64,000 bases of DNA from Breoghania sp. (GTDB lineage: Bacteria; Pseudomonadota; Alphaproteobacteria; Rhizobiales; Stappiaceae): NCBI RefSeq assembly GCF_963674635.1, contig NZ_OY771475.1, positions 2,976,001-3,040,000 on the forward strand, written 5' to 3'. The notes below the pieces were generated by a model. That model was not told the origin of the DNA, did not search any database, and saw only the letters and a list, made by a program, of their open reading frames with translations. Shown here piece by piece: positions 17,241 through 25,276 of the stretch (position 1 is its first letter; every line of letters starts with the position of its first letter). Made by a program: the position numbers and the translations under genes.

Positions 17241-17909
17241 TTAGCGAGAGACCGAGATCGGATAGCCCGCGCCGGTGCGCCCGTCATAGCGTTCGTTGCC
17301 GCTCTTGTAGAGCGTGGCGAGCTGGACGCCGTTGCTATCCTTCAAGATGACCTGCGCGCCGTTCAGATCCCACGCAGCGATCGCGCCAAGCGGAGGACCA
17401 CCGCAACCTTGCGTGTTGGCGCGGTAGCCACCGCTCCACTTCGTGAGGTTCATGAAGAGCTTGCAGGAATTTCCGCCCGCCGAGATTGTCCAGCCGCCGA
17501 GAAGCTCGGTCCGGCCGATCTGCGGCGCTCCGGCAGGCGGTGCCGACTGGTTGGACGTCGCTCCGCCCTGCGGCGTGGCAGCGGCCACGTCCGTGCCCTG
17601 CGCGCCCGGCTGGCTGACCGGCTGACCGTCAGGGCCGATGACGGTGCCTTGCGGATAGGTTCCGTTGCCATAGCCGCCATTCGCATAGCCGCCATTTCCA
17701 TAGCCCGGCTGCCCGTAACCGGGCTGTCCATAGGAGGGCTGGCCCTGATCGGGGGCAACCACCAGCGGCTGCAGCCCCCCGCCTTCGGAGACGGGCTGGC
17801 GCGGAGCGCTTACGGCCGGCGACGGAGAACGCCCGTAATCAAAACGCGTACAACCAGCCGCCAGGGCTCCCAGACACAGCATTGCAGCGATGGATGCCGC
17901 CTTCTTCAT
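17241..17909 (-). CDS. Omp19-like outer-membrane lipoprotein with protease-inhibitor (AprI/Inh) domain
   Basis: 222 residues. The signal peptide ends in the lipobox LAAGC, so the mature N-terminus is a lipidated Cys20. Residues about 55-90 are a low-complexity GYGQPGYGNGGY-type linker. The last 90 residues align from memory with Brucella Omp19: GGWTISAGGNSCKL, a central GYRANTQGC, AWDLNGAQVIL, LATLYKSG and a C-terminal SR. Two cysteines in the domain could form the disulfide typical of Inh inhibitors. The family inhibits serine or metalloproteases at the cell surface. The Gly/Tyr/Gln linker is unlike the Pro-rich Omp19 linker. It is monocistronic with its own terminator. Confidence 0.82.
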   Translation of the reverse strand: MKKAASIAAMLCLGALAAGCTRFDYGRSPSPAVSAPRQPVSEGGGLQPLVVAPDQGQPSYGQPGYGQPGYGNGGYANGGYGNGTYPQGTVIGPDGQPVSQPGAQGTDVAAATPQGGATSNQSAPPAGAPQIGRTELLGGWTISAGGNSCKLFMNLTKWSGGYRANTQGCGGPPLGAIAAWDLNGAQVILKDSNGVQLATLYKSGNERYDGRTGAGYPISVSR

Positions 17910-18280
17910 ACCGATTCGTTCCTTGATCCGTTTTGATCAATCTACCCGCCCGATGCCCACCCGTGAACCGTGAAACCGCGGCATCGGTGCAACGCTCGCC
18001 TGTTGCGAGCACAGGCAACGCACCGTCCTCCTTGCACCGCAATACGGGGGAAATGTGGTGACCGCGCAGGCCAGGGCAGACCAACACCGCTCCCGCTGCC
18101 AAACCGGTTCGTTTTTTCAGATGCCAGACCCGGCCCGTCCCGCGCAACAGCGCCTGCATCTTTTTCGCGATTTGTGCGTTTCTTCGCTCTCTGCGTGTGC
18201 CGTCACACGGATGTTGGAAAGCACCGCTATTGGGCTCACGCAGAGGACGACACCGATCCCCCCGACCCGGAGGTCCCCCC
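17910..18280. other. Divergent intergenic region between the Omp19-like and ArsC-like genes
   Basis: 371 bases between two divergent genes, so it must hold both promoters. Base composition is like that of the neighbours. Short open frames exist on both strands but have no ribosome site or protein character. No clear operator or promoter pair seen. Confidence 0.4.
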
Positions 18281-18712
18281 GTGAGCAACGTGCTTTTTCT
18301 GTGTCCTGATAACGCCATACTTGGTCCGATGGCGGAAGTCTGTCTGAACCGCGAGGCCCGCGGGACATTTCGCGCCTTCTCCGCATCCGAAACCCCGGCG
18401 GGACAGATCCATCCCGGCGTGGAGCGTCATCTGCGCGGGCGCGGGCATGCGACCGCTCTGCTGCAACCGAAATCCTGGCAGCTCTTCGCCATGCCCCATG
18501 CGCCGGTGCCCGACATGATCATCGCGCTCGGGGTCGCATTTCCCCAAAATGCGCCCGACTGGTGCAATGGGGCCGAGCGCCGCCACTGGCGGCTCGCCTG
18601 TCGCGATCGCGCCCATGCCCTTTCGGTGCCGGCCCTCTACGAGGCGATTCGCACTGCCGTCTCCCAGTTTCTTGCGGCGGAAGCCCCCGACAGCCGCCCC
18701 TTGTGCGCCTGA
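18281..18712 (+). CDS. Degenerate ArsC / low-molecular-weight phosphatase-like protein
   Basis: 143 residues from a GTG start preceded by GGAGG. The fold landmarks are recognisable: VLFLC at the N-terminus followed by PMAE (normally CxxNxxRSxMAE), then a late HW and an R...V..FL helix. However, the catalytic P-loop reads CPDNAILGPMAE: the Cys is kept but the essential Arg and following Ser are replaced by Leu-Gly. The second redox-Cys region of arsenate reductases (normally VCDxxxxxxCP) reads ALGVAFPQNAP. It is therefore probably inactive as a phosphatase or arsenate reductase and may act as a binding protein. No ars genes are nearby. Confidence 0.6.
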   Translation: MSNVLFLCPDNAILGPMAEVCLNREARGTFRAFSASETPAGQIHPGVERHLRGRGHATALLQPKSWQLFAMPHAPVPDMIIALGVAFPQNAPDWCNGAERRHWRLACRDRAHALSVPALYEAIRTAVSQFLAAEAPDSRPLCA

Positions 18713-18917
18713 TGGCGCCTCGCGGCGCCTTCGATATGCCGCCGGTTTGCAGCGCGACCCTTCGCGCAAGGGTTCCGGCTGTGACCTTTGCGCAACCCGA
18801 AGCCGAAAACACGCGCGCGGCAGCATGTTACCCGGTTGCAAAGCGCCGGATCGGTTGAATCCGGTTTTGCTTGTTAACCGGGCTGACCTATTGTGCGGGC
18901 AGTTTGATGGTCCCAAC

Positions 18918-19748
18918 ATGCTCAGGATGAACGGCGCAATGGGGAATGCTCTTTCTCGCGGATATCTCGGATTTGGCCTCGCAGCCGCAATGGCGGCATC
19001 GTTTGTGACGGTGCCGGCTCTGGCCGAGCCCACCGGGCCGGAACCCGGCACGGATATCATCTTCGAGCTTGGCGTGGGCGGACGTATGGCCCCGCAATAT
19101 CCCGGCGCGGACAGCTACATGCTCTCCCCCACCCCCATCGTCAAACTGCGCTTTCTGGTGCTGCCGGTGCTTGGCAAGGTTTCCGATTACCGTGAGGACG
19201 CTGGCCTTGCGATCTATCCGACCGCGAAATTCGTCGGGGAACGCGACGAGGCGGAGCTGACCGGCCTCAAAAAGGTGGACTGGGCCATCGAGCTTGGCGG
19301 CGGCGTGCGCTACAAGGGCGACTGGGTGGAAGCCTTCGCGGAAGTGCGCCGTGGCTTCAACGGGCATCACGGGGTCGTCGGCGAGGTTGGCGTGGATGCG
19401 CTGGCGCGACCCTCCGACAGGTTGCTGGTCAAGTTCGGCCCGCGGCTCACTTTCGCCGATTCCGAATACATGTCGACCTATTTCGGCGTCACCCCCTCCG
19501 AAGCCGTCGCCTCGGGCGGCAAGTTCTCCGCCTTCAAGGCCGAAAGCGGCATTCAGGACGTCGGGGTGCAGCTGCAGCTGGAATATGAGGCCACGCAGGA
19601 CGTCATGCTCTATGCCGATGCGGGCTATCGCCGCCTTTTGGGCGACGCCGCCGACAGCCCCATCGTGAAGCGGTCCGGCAGCGCGAACCAGTTCACCGCC
19701 GGGATCGGCGTGACCTACCGCTTCTCGTTCAACGTCGACGGCAAGTAG
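18918..19748 (+). CDS. MipA/OmpV-family outer membrane protein
   Basis: About 276 residues. A signal peptide ends near VPALAEP. The mature part is a beta-barrel of the MipA/OmpV family: GVGGRMAPQYPGADSYMLSPTP close to the N-terminus, alternating amphipathic strands and a terminal TYRFSFNVDGK. MipA scaffolds murein hydrolase and synthase in enterics; OmpV-type members are porin-like. The start could also be ATG 18927 or 18939; all give a usable signal peptide. It follows the ArsC-like gene by 205 bases on the same strand and converges on msrA. Confidence 0.85.
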   Translation: MLRMNGAMGNALSRGYLGFGLAAAMAASFVTVPALAEPTGPEPGTDIIFELGVGGRMAPQYPGADSYMLSPTPIVKLRFLVLPVLGKVSDYREDAGLAIYPTAKFVGERDEAELTGLKKVDWAIELGGGVRYKGDWVEAFAEVRRGFNGHHGVVGEVGVDALARPSDRLLVKFGPRLTFADSEYMSTYFGVTPSEAVASGGKFSAFKAESGIQDVGVQLQLEYEATQDVMLYADAGYRRLLGDAADSPIVKRSGSANQFTAGIGVTYRFSFNVDGK

Positions 19749-19791
19749 GCCGCCCCGCTTTCAATCAACCTCATCTCGACAATAAGACGAC

Positions 19792-19813
19792 CGGTCATGA
19801 ACCTTCATGACCG
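19792..19813 (-). terminator. Hairpin overlapping the msrA stop codon
   Basis: A perfect 10-base inverted repeat, CGGTCATGAA (19792-19801) and TTCATGACCG (19804-19813), with a 2-base spacer. On the minus strand it is followed by a weak T-rich run (TCGTCTTATTGT). It probably terminates msrA; the tight loop makes it imperfect. Confidence 0.4.
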
Positions 19814-20472
19814 GCAATGCCCTTGTATGCGCTCTTGCCCCACACGGCGCGCACCGTGGCATCGCGCCCACAGGCCTTGCGATAATTCTTGTAGGCATCG
19901 GCGCGGGTGATGTAGCCGAAGCGCGTGAGGGTGCGCTTGTCTGAGAGATAGTAGTCCTGGTGGTAGTCCTCCGCGGGCCAGAATTTCGCAGCCCCTTCAA
20001 CGGGCGTGACGATGGTTGACCCCAGTGCCTTTTCCGCCTTCGCCTTGACTGCCGCGGCGTCACGCGCCTGCTCTTCGTTCAAGGCATAGATCGCGGTGGA
20101 ATAGGAGCGCCCCCGGTCGCAGAACTGGCCGCCTGCGTCGGTCACATCGACCGAATGCAGGAAGATGTCGACCAGCTCCGCATAGGAGACCTTCGCCGGA
20201 TCGTAGGTGATCTCGACGACCTCGCGATGCCCGCTCTTGCTGTAATCGCCATAGGTCGGGTTTTCGCTCGTACCGCCCGCATAGCCGGAAACGGTGGCGG
20301 TGACCCCCTCCACCTGGTCCATGTCGGATTCCACGCACCAGAAGCAGCCACCGGCGAAAAGCGCGGTGTCGGCTTTGACGGGGGCAGCCGTGAGGGCGAG
20401 AGCGGCACAGAATGTCAAGGTGAGAGCTGCGGCAACCAACGTGCTGCGCAAGGGACGGGCCTGAAAGCGCAT
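19795..20472 (-). CDS. msrA: Exported peptide-methionine (S)-S-oxide reductase
   Basis: 225 residues. The MsrA catalytic motif GGCFWCVE has Cys43 as the sulfoxide-reducing cysteine. The family hallmarks GYAGGTSENPTY, GHREVVEITYDP and EDYHQDYY follow. An N-terminal hydrophobic leader (LVAAALTLTFCAALALTAAPVKA) predicts export, whereas many MsrA are cytosolic, so it likely repairs methionine oxidation in periplasmic proteins. It lies downstream of sdhB on the same strand but behind a terminator, so it probably has its own promoter. Confidence 0.93.
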   Translation of the reverse strand: MRFQARPLRSTLVAAALTLTFCAALALTAAPVKADTALFAGGCFWCVESDMDQVEGVTATVSGYAGGTSENPTYGDYSKSGHREVVEITYDPAKVSYAELVDIFLHSVDVTDAGGQFCDRGRSYSTAIYALNEEQARDAAAVKAKAEKALGSTIVTPVEGAAKFWPAEDYHQDYYLSDKRTLTRFGYITRADAYKNYRKACGRDATVRAVWGKSAYKGIAGHEGS

Positions 20473-20611
20473 GTGGATCTCCTCCGATCGGGACTTTCCC
20501 CCGACATAGGGCGAAGGGCCGCCTTCGTTAAGTCACGCTCGCGTCATTCGCGCGAAGGTGAAGGCGCGTGAGGCGGGCGCGGCGGCCTCGGGCCGGACGA
20601 CAACGCCCCCG

Positions 20612-20647
20612 GACAAAGAAAAAGGGCCGCCCCACGGGGCAGCCCTT
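20612..20647 (-). terminator. Rho-independent terminator of the sdh operon
   Basis: The arms AAGGGCCGCCCC and GGGGCAGCCCTT (20622-20647) form a near-perfect stem. On the minus strand they are followed by TTTTTCTTTG. It lies about 30 bases after the sdhB stop. Confidence 0.85.
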
Positions 20648-20676
20648 CCTGTCATTCGCACACCGATATCCGGCGG

Positions 20677-21456
20677 CTAGAATACGCGTTCCAGCATCAT
20701 CTTCTTGATCTCGGCAATGGCCTGCGCCGGGTTCAGTCCCTTCGGGCAGGCCTGCGAGCAGTTCAGGATGGTGTGGCAGCGATAGAGGCGGAAAGGGTCT
20801 TCCAGCTGATCCAGGCGCTCGCCGGTCGCCTCGTCGCGGCTGTCGATCAGCCAGCGATAGGCCTGCAGCAGGATGGCCGGGCCGAGGTAACGGTCGCCAT
20901 TCCACCAGTAGCTCGGGCAGGAGGTGGAGCAGCAGGCGCACAGGATGCACTCGTAGAGGCCGTCGAGCTTGGAGCGGTCTTCCACACTCTGCAGCCATTC
21001 GGTCTGCGGCGTCGGCGATACCGTCTTGAGCCAGGGTTCGATGAACCGATGCTGCGAATAGAACAGGTTCATGTCCGGGACGAGATCCTTCACCACCGGC
21101 ATGTGCGGCAGCGGATAGATCTTGATCGCGCCCTTCACCTCGTCCATGCCCTTGGTGCAGGCCAGCGTGTTGGTCCCGTCGATGTTCATCGCGCAGGACC
21201 CGCAAACGCCTTCGCGGCAGGAGCGGCGGAAGGTCAGCGTCGGGTCGATCTTGTTCTTGATATAGATCAGACCGTCGAGCACCATCGGACCGCAATCGTC
21301 CATATCGACGAAATAGGTGTCGAGCGACGGATTGTTGTCGTCATCCGGGCTCCAGCGGTAGATCTTGTACTCGCGCAAATTGGTTGCACCGGCGGGCTTT
21401 TCCCAAACCTTGCCGGTCTTGACCGTCGAGTTGCGGGGAAGCGTAAACTGAACCAC
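20677..21456 (-). CDS. sdhB: Succinate dehydrogenase iron-sulfur subunit
   Basis: 259 residues from a GTG start preceded by GGAG at eight bases. The frame is open far upstream, but homology begins at this GTG. Clusters are visible in order: [2Fe-2S] CREGVCGSC plus a later Cys, [4Fe-4S] CILCACCSTSCP, and the [3Fe-4S]-associated CSQACPKGLNP. It carries electrons from the FAD of SdhA to the quinone site. Unusually, it is separated from sdhA by an FkbM methyltransferase gene. Confidence 0.97.
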   Translation of the reverse strand: MVQFTLPRNSTVKTGKVWEKPAGATNLREYKIYRWSPDDDNNPSLDTYFVDMDDCGPMVLDGLIYIKNKIDPTLTFRRSCREGVCGSCAMNIDGTNTLACTKGMDEVKGAIKIYPLPHMPVVKDLVPDMNLFYSQHRFIEPWLKTVSPTPQTEWLQSVEDRSKLDGLYECILCACCSTSCPSYWWNGDRYLGPAILLQAYRWLIDSRDEATGERLDQLEDPFRLYRCHTILNCSQACPKGLNPAQAIAEIKKMMLERVF

Positions 21457-21497
21457 GTTATTTGCTCCGCTTGATCCGGGCGCCAGGGCCCGCCGTC

Positions 21498-22361
21498 TCA
21501 GGTTGCATGGTCGGTGCGGTCCACGAGAAGGACATTGTCCTCCGTCTCGCCTTCGACCACATAGCCATGTGCCGTCAGGGTTTCGCGCGGGTCCCGTTTC
21601 CAGGCCGCACTGCAATTCGTTTCCATCAGCACCACGCGCGGCCAGACGCCGCGCGGGCTCGCTTCGAGATAGGGCATCAGCACCCGGTCCTCGAAGCCCT
21701 CCACATCGATTTTCATCACGTCGGCGCGGCCGATCCCGGCCTCGCCCAGAACGTCGGCAAGAAGCCGGACGGGCACGTCCTGCGTCTGCCATTTGCCCGC
21801 TTCGCCTTCGGCGACATCGCCCGCGAGCGTGGCGAAGCCCCAATTTCGCGCCGACGTCCACAAGGTCAGTCGGCCTTCTTCCTCGCCCACCGCCGTCAGC
21901 ATCACCTTAACCCCGCCGAACCCTTCCAGGGTCTCGTTGGCGGCAATGTTGAAGGCAAGCTTCGCTGCCGTGGCCGCGGACGCCTCGATCGCCAACACCC
22001 GTGCCCCCCGGCTTGCGGCGAAGAGGGAATAGGTGCCGACATTGGCGCCGATATCGACAAATTCCACGCCGGGGCGCAGCCACTTGCCGATCAGCGCGTG
22101 CTCGGCCTGCTCAGGCAGGCGCGCACGCGCCACAATCTTGCGGTCGTCATAGTTCTCGCCCGGATAGAGGCGGAACTTCAGACCTCCCGCTTCCACATCA
22201 TAGGGCCCCGAAAAGAGCCACGCTATGGCCCCGCCCGCCTTGCGGCGCAACGTGGCATGGAACCCACCGCCGTCGATCAGCCTCCAGGCCGCTCTTACGA
22301 GGCCGCCCGCCGGATGGGATCCGTAGGGCGACACGGTGTCGATCGAGCGACCTTTTGGCAT
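21498..22361 (-). CDS. FkbM-family methyltransferase inside the sdh operon
   Basis: About 287 residues. The SAM-binding Rossmann loop is EFVDIGANVGTYSLFAASRG, followed by VLAIEAS; the later MKIDVEGFEDRVL is the FkbM signature. The first 70 residues are a family-variable region (GGAIAWLFSGPYDVEAGGLKFRLYPG). FkbM enzymes are O-methyltransferases acting on natural products or surface glycans. An upstream GTG (22388) overlaps the sdhA stop; ATG 22361 with GAGGGA upstream is the better start. It lies 16 bases after sdhA and 41 before sdhB, so it must be co-transcribed with succinate dehydrogenase. Composition resembles the neighbours. Confidence 0.85.
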   Translation of the reverse strand: MPKGRSIDTVSPYGSHPAGGLVRAAWRLIDGGGFHATLRRKAGGAIAWLFSGPYDVEAGGLKFRLYPGENYDDRKIVARARLPEQAEHALIGKWLRPGVEFVDIGANVGTYSLFAASRGARVLAIEASAATAAKLAFNIAANETLEGFGGVKVMLTAVGEEEGRLTLWTSARNWGFATLAGDVAEGEAGKWQTQDVPVRLLADVLGEAGIGRADVMKIDVEGFEDRVLMPYLEASPRGVWPRVVLMETNCSAAWKRDPRETLTAHGYVVEGETEDNVLLVDRTDHAT

Positions 22362-22377
22362 TTCGCAGGCAATTCCC

Positions 22378-24237
22378 TCAGTAGACACGCGCCTTGGGTG
22401 CGATCTTCTTCGGGTCGATGCCGCCGTCTTCCGGCTTGGTCAGCGGTTCGGTGACGACCGGACGATAGCCGAGCTTGACGTCACCGGCCTCATTCACCCA
22501 AGCGATGGAGTGCTTGCGCCAGTTCTCGTCGTCGCGACCGTCGAACGGACCGTCCTTGTAATCTTCGCGGGCATGCGCGCCGCGCGATTCCTTGCGGGCC
22601 TCGGCGGAATAGACGGTGGTGATGGCATTGGCCATCAGGTTTTCGTATTCCAGCGTCTCCACCAGGTCGGAGTTCCAGATCAGCGACTTGTCGGTGACCT
22701 TCACGTCCGGCATTTCCTTCCACAGGGCGGACATGCGCTGGCAGCCCTGCTCCAGGCTTTCCTGGGTGCGGAACACCGCGGCGTCTTCCTGCATGATGCG
22801 CTGCATCTTCTCGCGCAGCACCGCCGTGGGCTGGGAGCCGCTGGCGTGACGCAGACGGTCGAACCGATCCATGATCTTTTCGACCGACGCCGCATTGGCC
22901 GTGGGCACCGGCTCCCTGGGATCGATGACCTGACCGGCACGGATCGCGGCCGCGCGGCCGAAGACCACAAGGTCGGTCAGCGAATTGGAGCCAAGACGGT
23001 TCGCACCGTGAACGCTGGCGCAAGCCGCTTCGCCGACGGCCATCAGGCCCGGCTGGACATTGTCGGGACCGATCCCCTCGCCACGCTGCACTTCGCCCCA
23101 ATAGTTGGTCGGAATGCCGCCCATGTTGTAGTGGACCGTCGGCAGAACCGGGATCGGCTCCTTGGTGAGGTCCACACCGGCGAAAATCTTGGCCGATTCG
23201 GAGATACCCGGGAGCCGCTCATGCAGCAGGGCGGGATCGAGGTGGTCGAGGTGGAGATAGATGTGGTCCTTCTTCGGACCGACACCGCGACCTTCTCGGA
23301 TCTCGATGGTCATGCAGCGCGAAACGACATCGCGCGAGGCCAGATCCTTGGCCGACGGCGCATAGCGCTCCATGAAGCGCTCGCCCTCGGAATTGGTCAG
23401 ATAGCCACCCTCGCCGCGCGCGCCTTCGGTGATCAGGCAGCCCGCGCCATAGATGCCAGTGGGATGGAACTGCACGAATTCCATGTCCTGAAGCGGCAGG
23501 CCCGCACGCGCGACCATGCCGCCACCGTCGCCGGTGCAGGTGTGGGCGGAGGTGCAGGAGAAGTAGGAGCGGCCGTAACCGCCGGTCGCCAGAACCACCA
23601 TCTTCGCGTTGAAGCGGTGCATGGTGCCGGTGTCGAGATCCCAGGCCACGACGCCCTGACACACGCCGTCATCGGACATGATCAGGTCGAGGGCGAAATA
23701 CTCGATGTAGAATTCCGCGTTGTTCTTCAGCGACTGGCCGTAGAGCGTGTGCAGGATGGCGTGGCCGGTACGGTCGGCCACCGCGCAGGTGCGCTGCACC
23801 GGGGGGCCGTCACCGAAATTCTGCATGTGGCCGCCAAAGGGGCGCTGGTAGATCTTGCCTTCCTCGTTGCGCGAGAAGGGCACGCCGTAATGCTCCAGCT
23901 CGTAGATCGCAGCCGGGGCCTCGCGGGCGAGATATTCCATGGCATCGGTGTCACCGAGCCAGTCGGAGCCCTTCACCGTGTCATACATGTGCCAGTGCCA
24001 GTTGTCCGGCGTCATGTTGACGAGGGAGGCGGCGATGCCGCCCTGGGCCGCAACCGTGTGCGAGCGGGTCGGGAAGACCTTGGAGATACAGGCCGTCCTC
24101 AGGCCCTGTTCGGCCATGCCAAGGGTCGCACGAAGACCCGCGCCGCCCGCGCCGACCACCACGACGTCATGGTGGTGATCAACAAAATTATAGGCGCGGC
24201 CACCGGCGGCCGGCGCGCTGGAAGTGCTAGCGGACAT
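22378..24237 (-). CDS. sdhA: Succinate dehydrogenase flavoprotein subunit
   Basis: 619 residues. An N-terminal FAD fold (DVVVVGAGGAGLRA), RSHTVAAQGGI (the His that binds FAD covalently), the HPTGIYGAGCLITEGARGEGG active-site stretch and the C-terminal VYSAEARKESRGAHAREDY region place it firmly. It oxidises succinate to fumarate at the inner face of the membrane. It is preceded by sdhD (3 bases) and followed by the FkbM gene. Confidence 0.98.
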   Translation of the reverse strand: MSASTSSAPAAGGRAYNFVDHHHDVVVVGAGGAGLRATLGMAEQGLRTACISKVFPTRSHTVAAQGGIAASLVNMTPDNWHWHMYDTVKGSDWLGDTDAMEYLAREAPAAIYELEHYGVPFSRNEEGKIYQRPFGGHMQNFGDGPPVQRTCAVADRTGHAILHTLYGQSLKNNAEFYIEYFALDLIMSDDGVCQGVVAWDLDTGTMHRFNAKMVVLATGGYGRSYFSCTSAHTCTGDGGGMVARAGLPLQDMEFVQFHPTGIYGAGCLITEGARGEGGYLTNSEGERFMERYAPSAKDLASRDVVSRCMTIEIREGRGVGPKKDHIYLHLDHLDPALLHERLPGISESAKIFAGVDLTKEPIPVLPTVHYNMGGIPTNYWGEVQRGEGIGPDNVQPGLMAVGEAACASVHGANRLGSNSLTDLVVFGRAAAIRAGQVIDPREPVPTANAASVEKIMDRFDRLRHASGSQPTAVLREKMQRIMQEDAAVFRTQESLEQGCQRMSALWKEMPDVKVTDKSLIWNSDLVETLEYENLMANAITTVYSAEARKESRGAHAREDYKDGPFDGRDDENWRKHSIAWVNEAGDVKLGYRPVVTEPLTKPEDGGIDPKKIAPKARVY

Positions 24238-24240
24238 GGC

Positions 24241-24621
24241 TCAGCCCCCGATACTGATCTTGAGGAGCGCGAACACCGACGCAACGCCGATGAACGAGCA
24301 GAAGAAGATGTTGCCCATCAGCCAGATGACCTTTGCCATCTGGCCGGGAACGTAATCCTCGATGATGACCTGAACACCAATCATCATGTGATAGATCACC
24401 GTGAAGATGGTGAGCACCATGAGGATGGCGACCAGCGGCGAGCCGAGGATCGCAACCGCGGTTTCATAGTCGGCGCCGCGCATCACGATCAGCAAAACGA
24501 CAAAGAAGATGCTGAGCGGCACGGCGGCAACGCCGGTCACGCGGGAAAGCCAGAAATGACGGGTGCCTTCGCGGGCGGAACCGAGCCCGCGGACCGTGCT
24601 GAGGGGGGTACGCATTCTCAT
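24241..24621 (-). CDS. sdhD: Succinate dehydrogenase hydrophobic membrane anchor
   Basis: 126 residues with three transmembrane helices. The heme-proximal region is IYHMMIGVQVIIEDYV, and the N-terminus has the RHFWLSRVTGVA type seen in alphaproteobacterial SdhD. With SdhC it binds heme b and forms the quinone site. The start MRMRTPLSTVRGLGSA is typical for the subfamily. It lies 18 bases after sdhC. Confidence 0.93.
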   Translation of the reverse strand: MRMRTPLSTVRGLGSAREGTRHFWLSRVTGVAAVPLSIFFVVLLIVMRGADYETAVAILGSPLVAILMVLTIFTVIYHMMIGVQVIIEDYVPGQMAKVIWLMGNIFFCSFIGVASVFALLKISIGG

Positions 24622-24639
24622 GAGCTGGGTCCTTGATTG

Positions 24640-25038
24640 TCAGGCGACGGCGAAAACGATGATCCACACCAGAAGGGTGAGGACGATCGAGCCGACAAGG
24701 CTGGCAAGCGCGAGCTTGTCGCGAGTTCCCGGGCCCAGGCCACGACCGGTATCCCACAGGAAGTGGCGAAGGCCGCCGAGGGTGTGCAGGATCAGCGACC
24801 AGGTGAACCCGATCAGGGCCAGATACCCGATGATCGAGCCGAAAATGCCCATGGCAAAGTCGTAATAGGCCGGGCCGGAGGCCACGGCGACCAGCCACCA
24901 TGCGACGAAGAACATGCCGAGATAGAGACATACACCGGTGATTCGATGCAATCCTGACACAAACATCGTCAAGATGAGCTTGTAGACTTGGAGATGTGGC
25001 GAAAGCGGCCGGGCGGCCTTGACGTCGGACTGCGACAT
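24640..25038 (-). CDS. sdhC: Succinate dehydrogenase cytochrome b556 subunit
   Basis: 132 residues. RPLSPHLQVYK and SGLHRITGVCLYLG form the family N-terminal signature; HTLGGLRHFLWD carries the heme-ligand His. Three transmembrane helices are evident. ATG 25038 follows AAAGGA; the upstream frame is rejected because it runs into the palindromic leader. First gene of sdhC-sdhD-sdhA-fkbM-sdhB. Confidence 0.95.
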   Translation of the reverse strand: MSQSDVKAARPLSPHLQVYKLILTMFVSGLHRITGVCLYLGMFFVAWWLVAVASGPAYYDFAMGIFGSIIGYLALIGFTWSLILHTLGGLRHFLWDTGRGLGPGTRDKLALASLVGSIVLTLLVWIIVFAVA

Positions 25039-25055
25039 ACAACGATCCTTTCCGC

Positions 25056-25063
25056 TTACGTAA
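25056..25063. promoter_or_regulatory. TTACGTAA palindrome in the sdhC leader
   Basis: Perfect 8-base palindrome directly upstream of the sdhC ribosome site. The same octamer lies at 13985-13992 directly upstream of the mdh ribosome site. A shared control site for TCA genes is possible; chance is not excluded. Confidence 0.25.
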
Positions 25064-25140
25064 TGGTAAGCAAACACAGGATTATTTCGCTGGTCGTTCT
25101 AGCCTTATCATTCGCCTACGTCAAAGGCTGCGTTTCGCTG

Positions 25141-25156
25141 TGGCAAAATTTTGCCA
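25141..25156. promoter_or_regulatory. Perfect 16-base palindrome upstream of sdhC
   Basis: TGGCAAAATTTTGCCA is an uninterrupted perfect palindrome about 100 bases before the sdhC start. It looks like a dimeric regulator operator. A TTGACA hexamer (25205-25200, minus strand) lies upstream, with a poor -10 at the right spacing, so the palindrome would sit just downstream of a promoter. The regulator is unidentified. Confidence 0.5.
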
Positions 25157-25276
25157 AACGGAAGCCGCGTTTTCGCCATTCCACAAAGTGCCGTCGCGTT
25201 GTCAAGACGCCGGATCCCGGGGGCTGGCGCGGCGGCGCAGCCAGCTACCGCCCATGTGCAAAAGCCGCCGCCGCGA

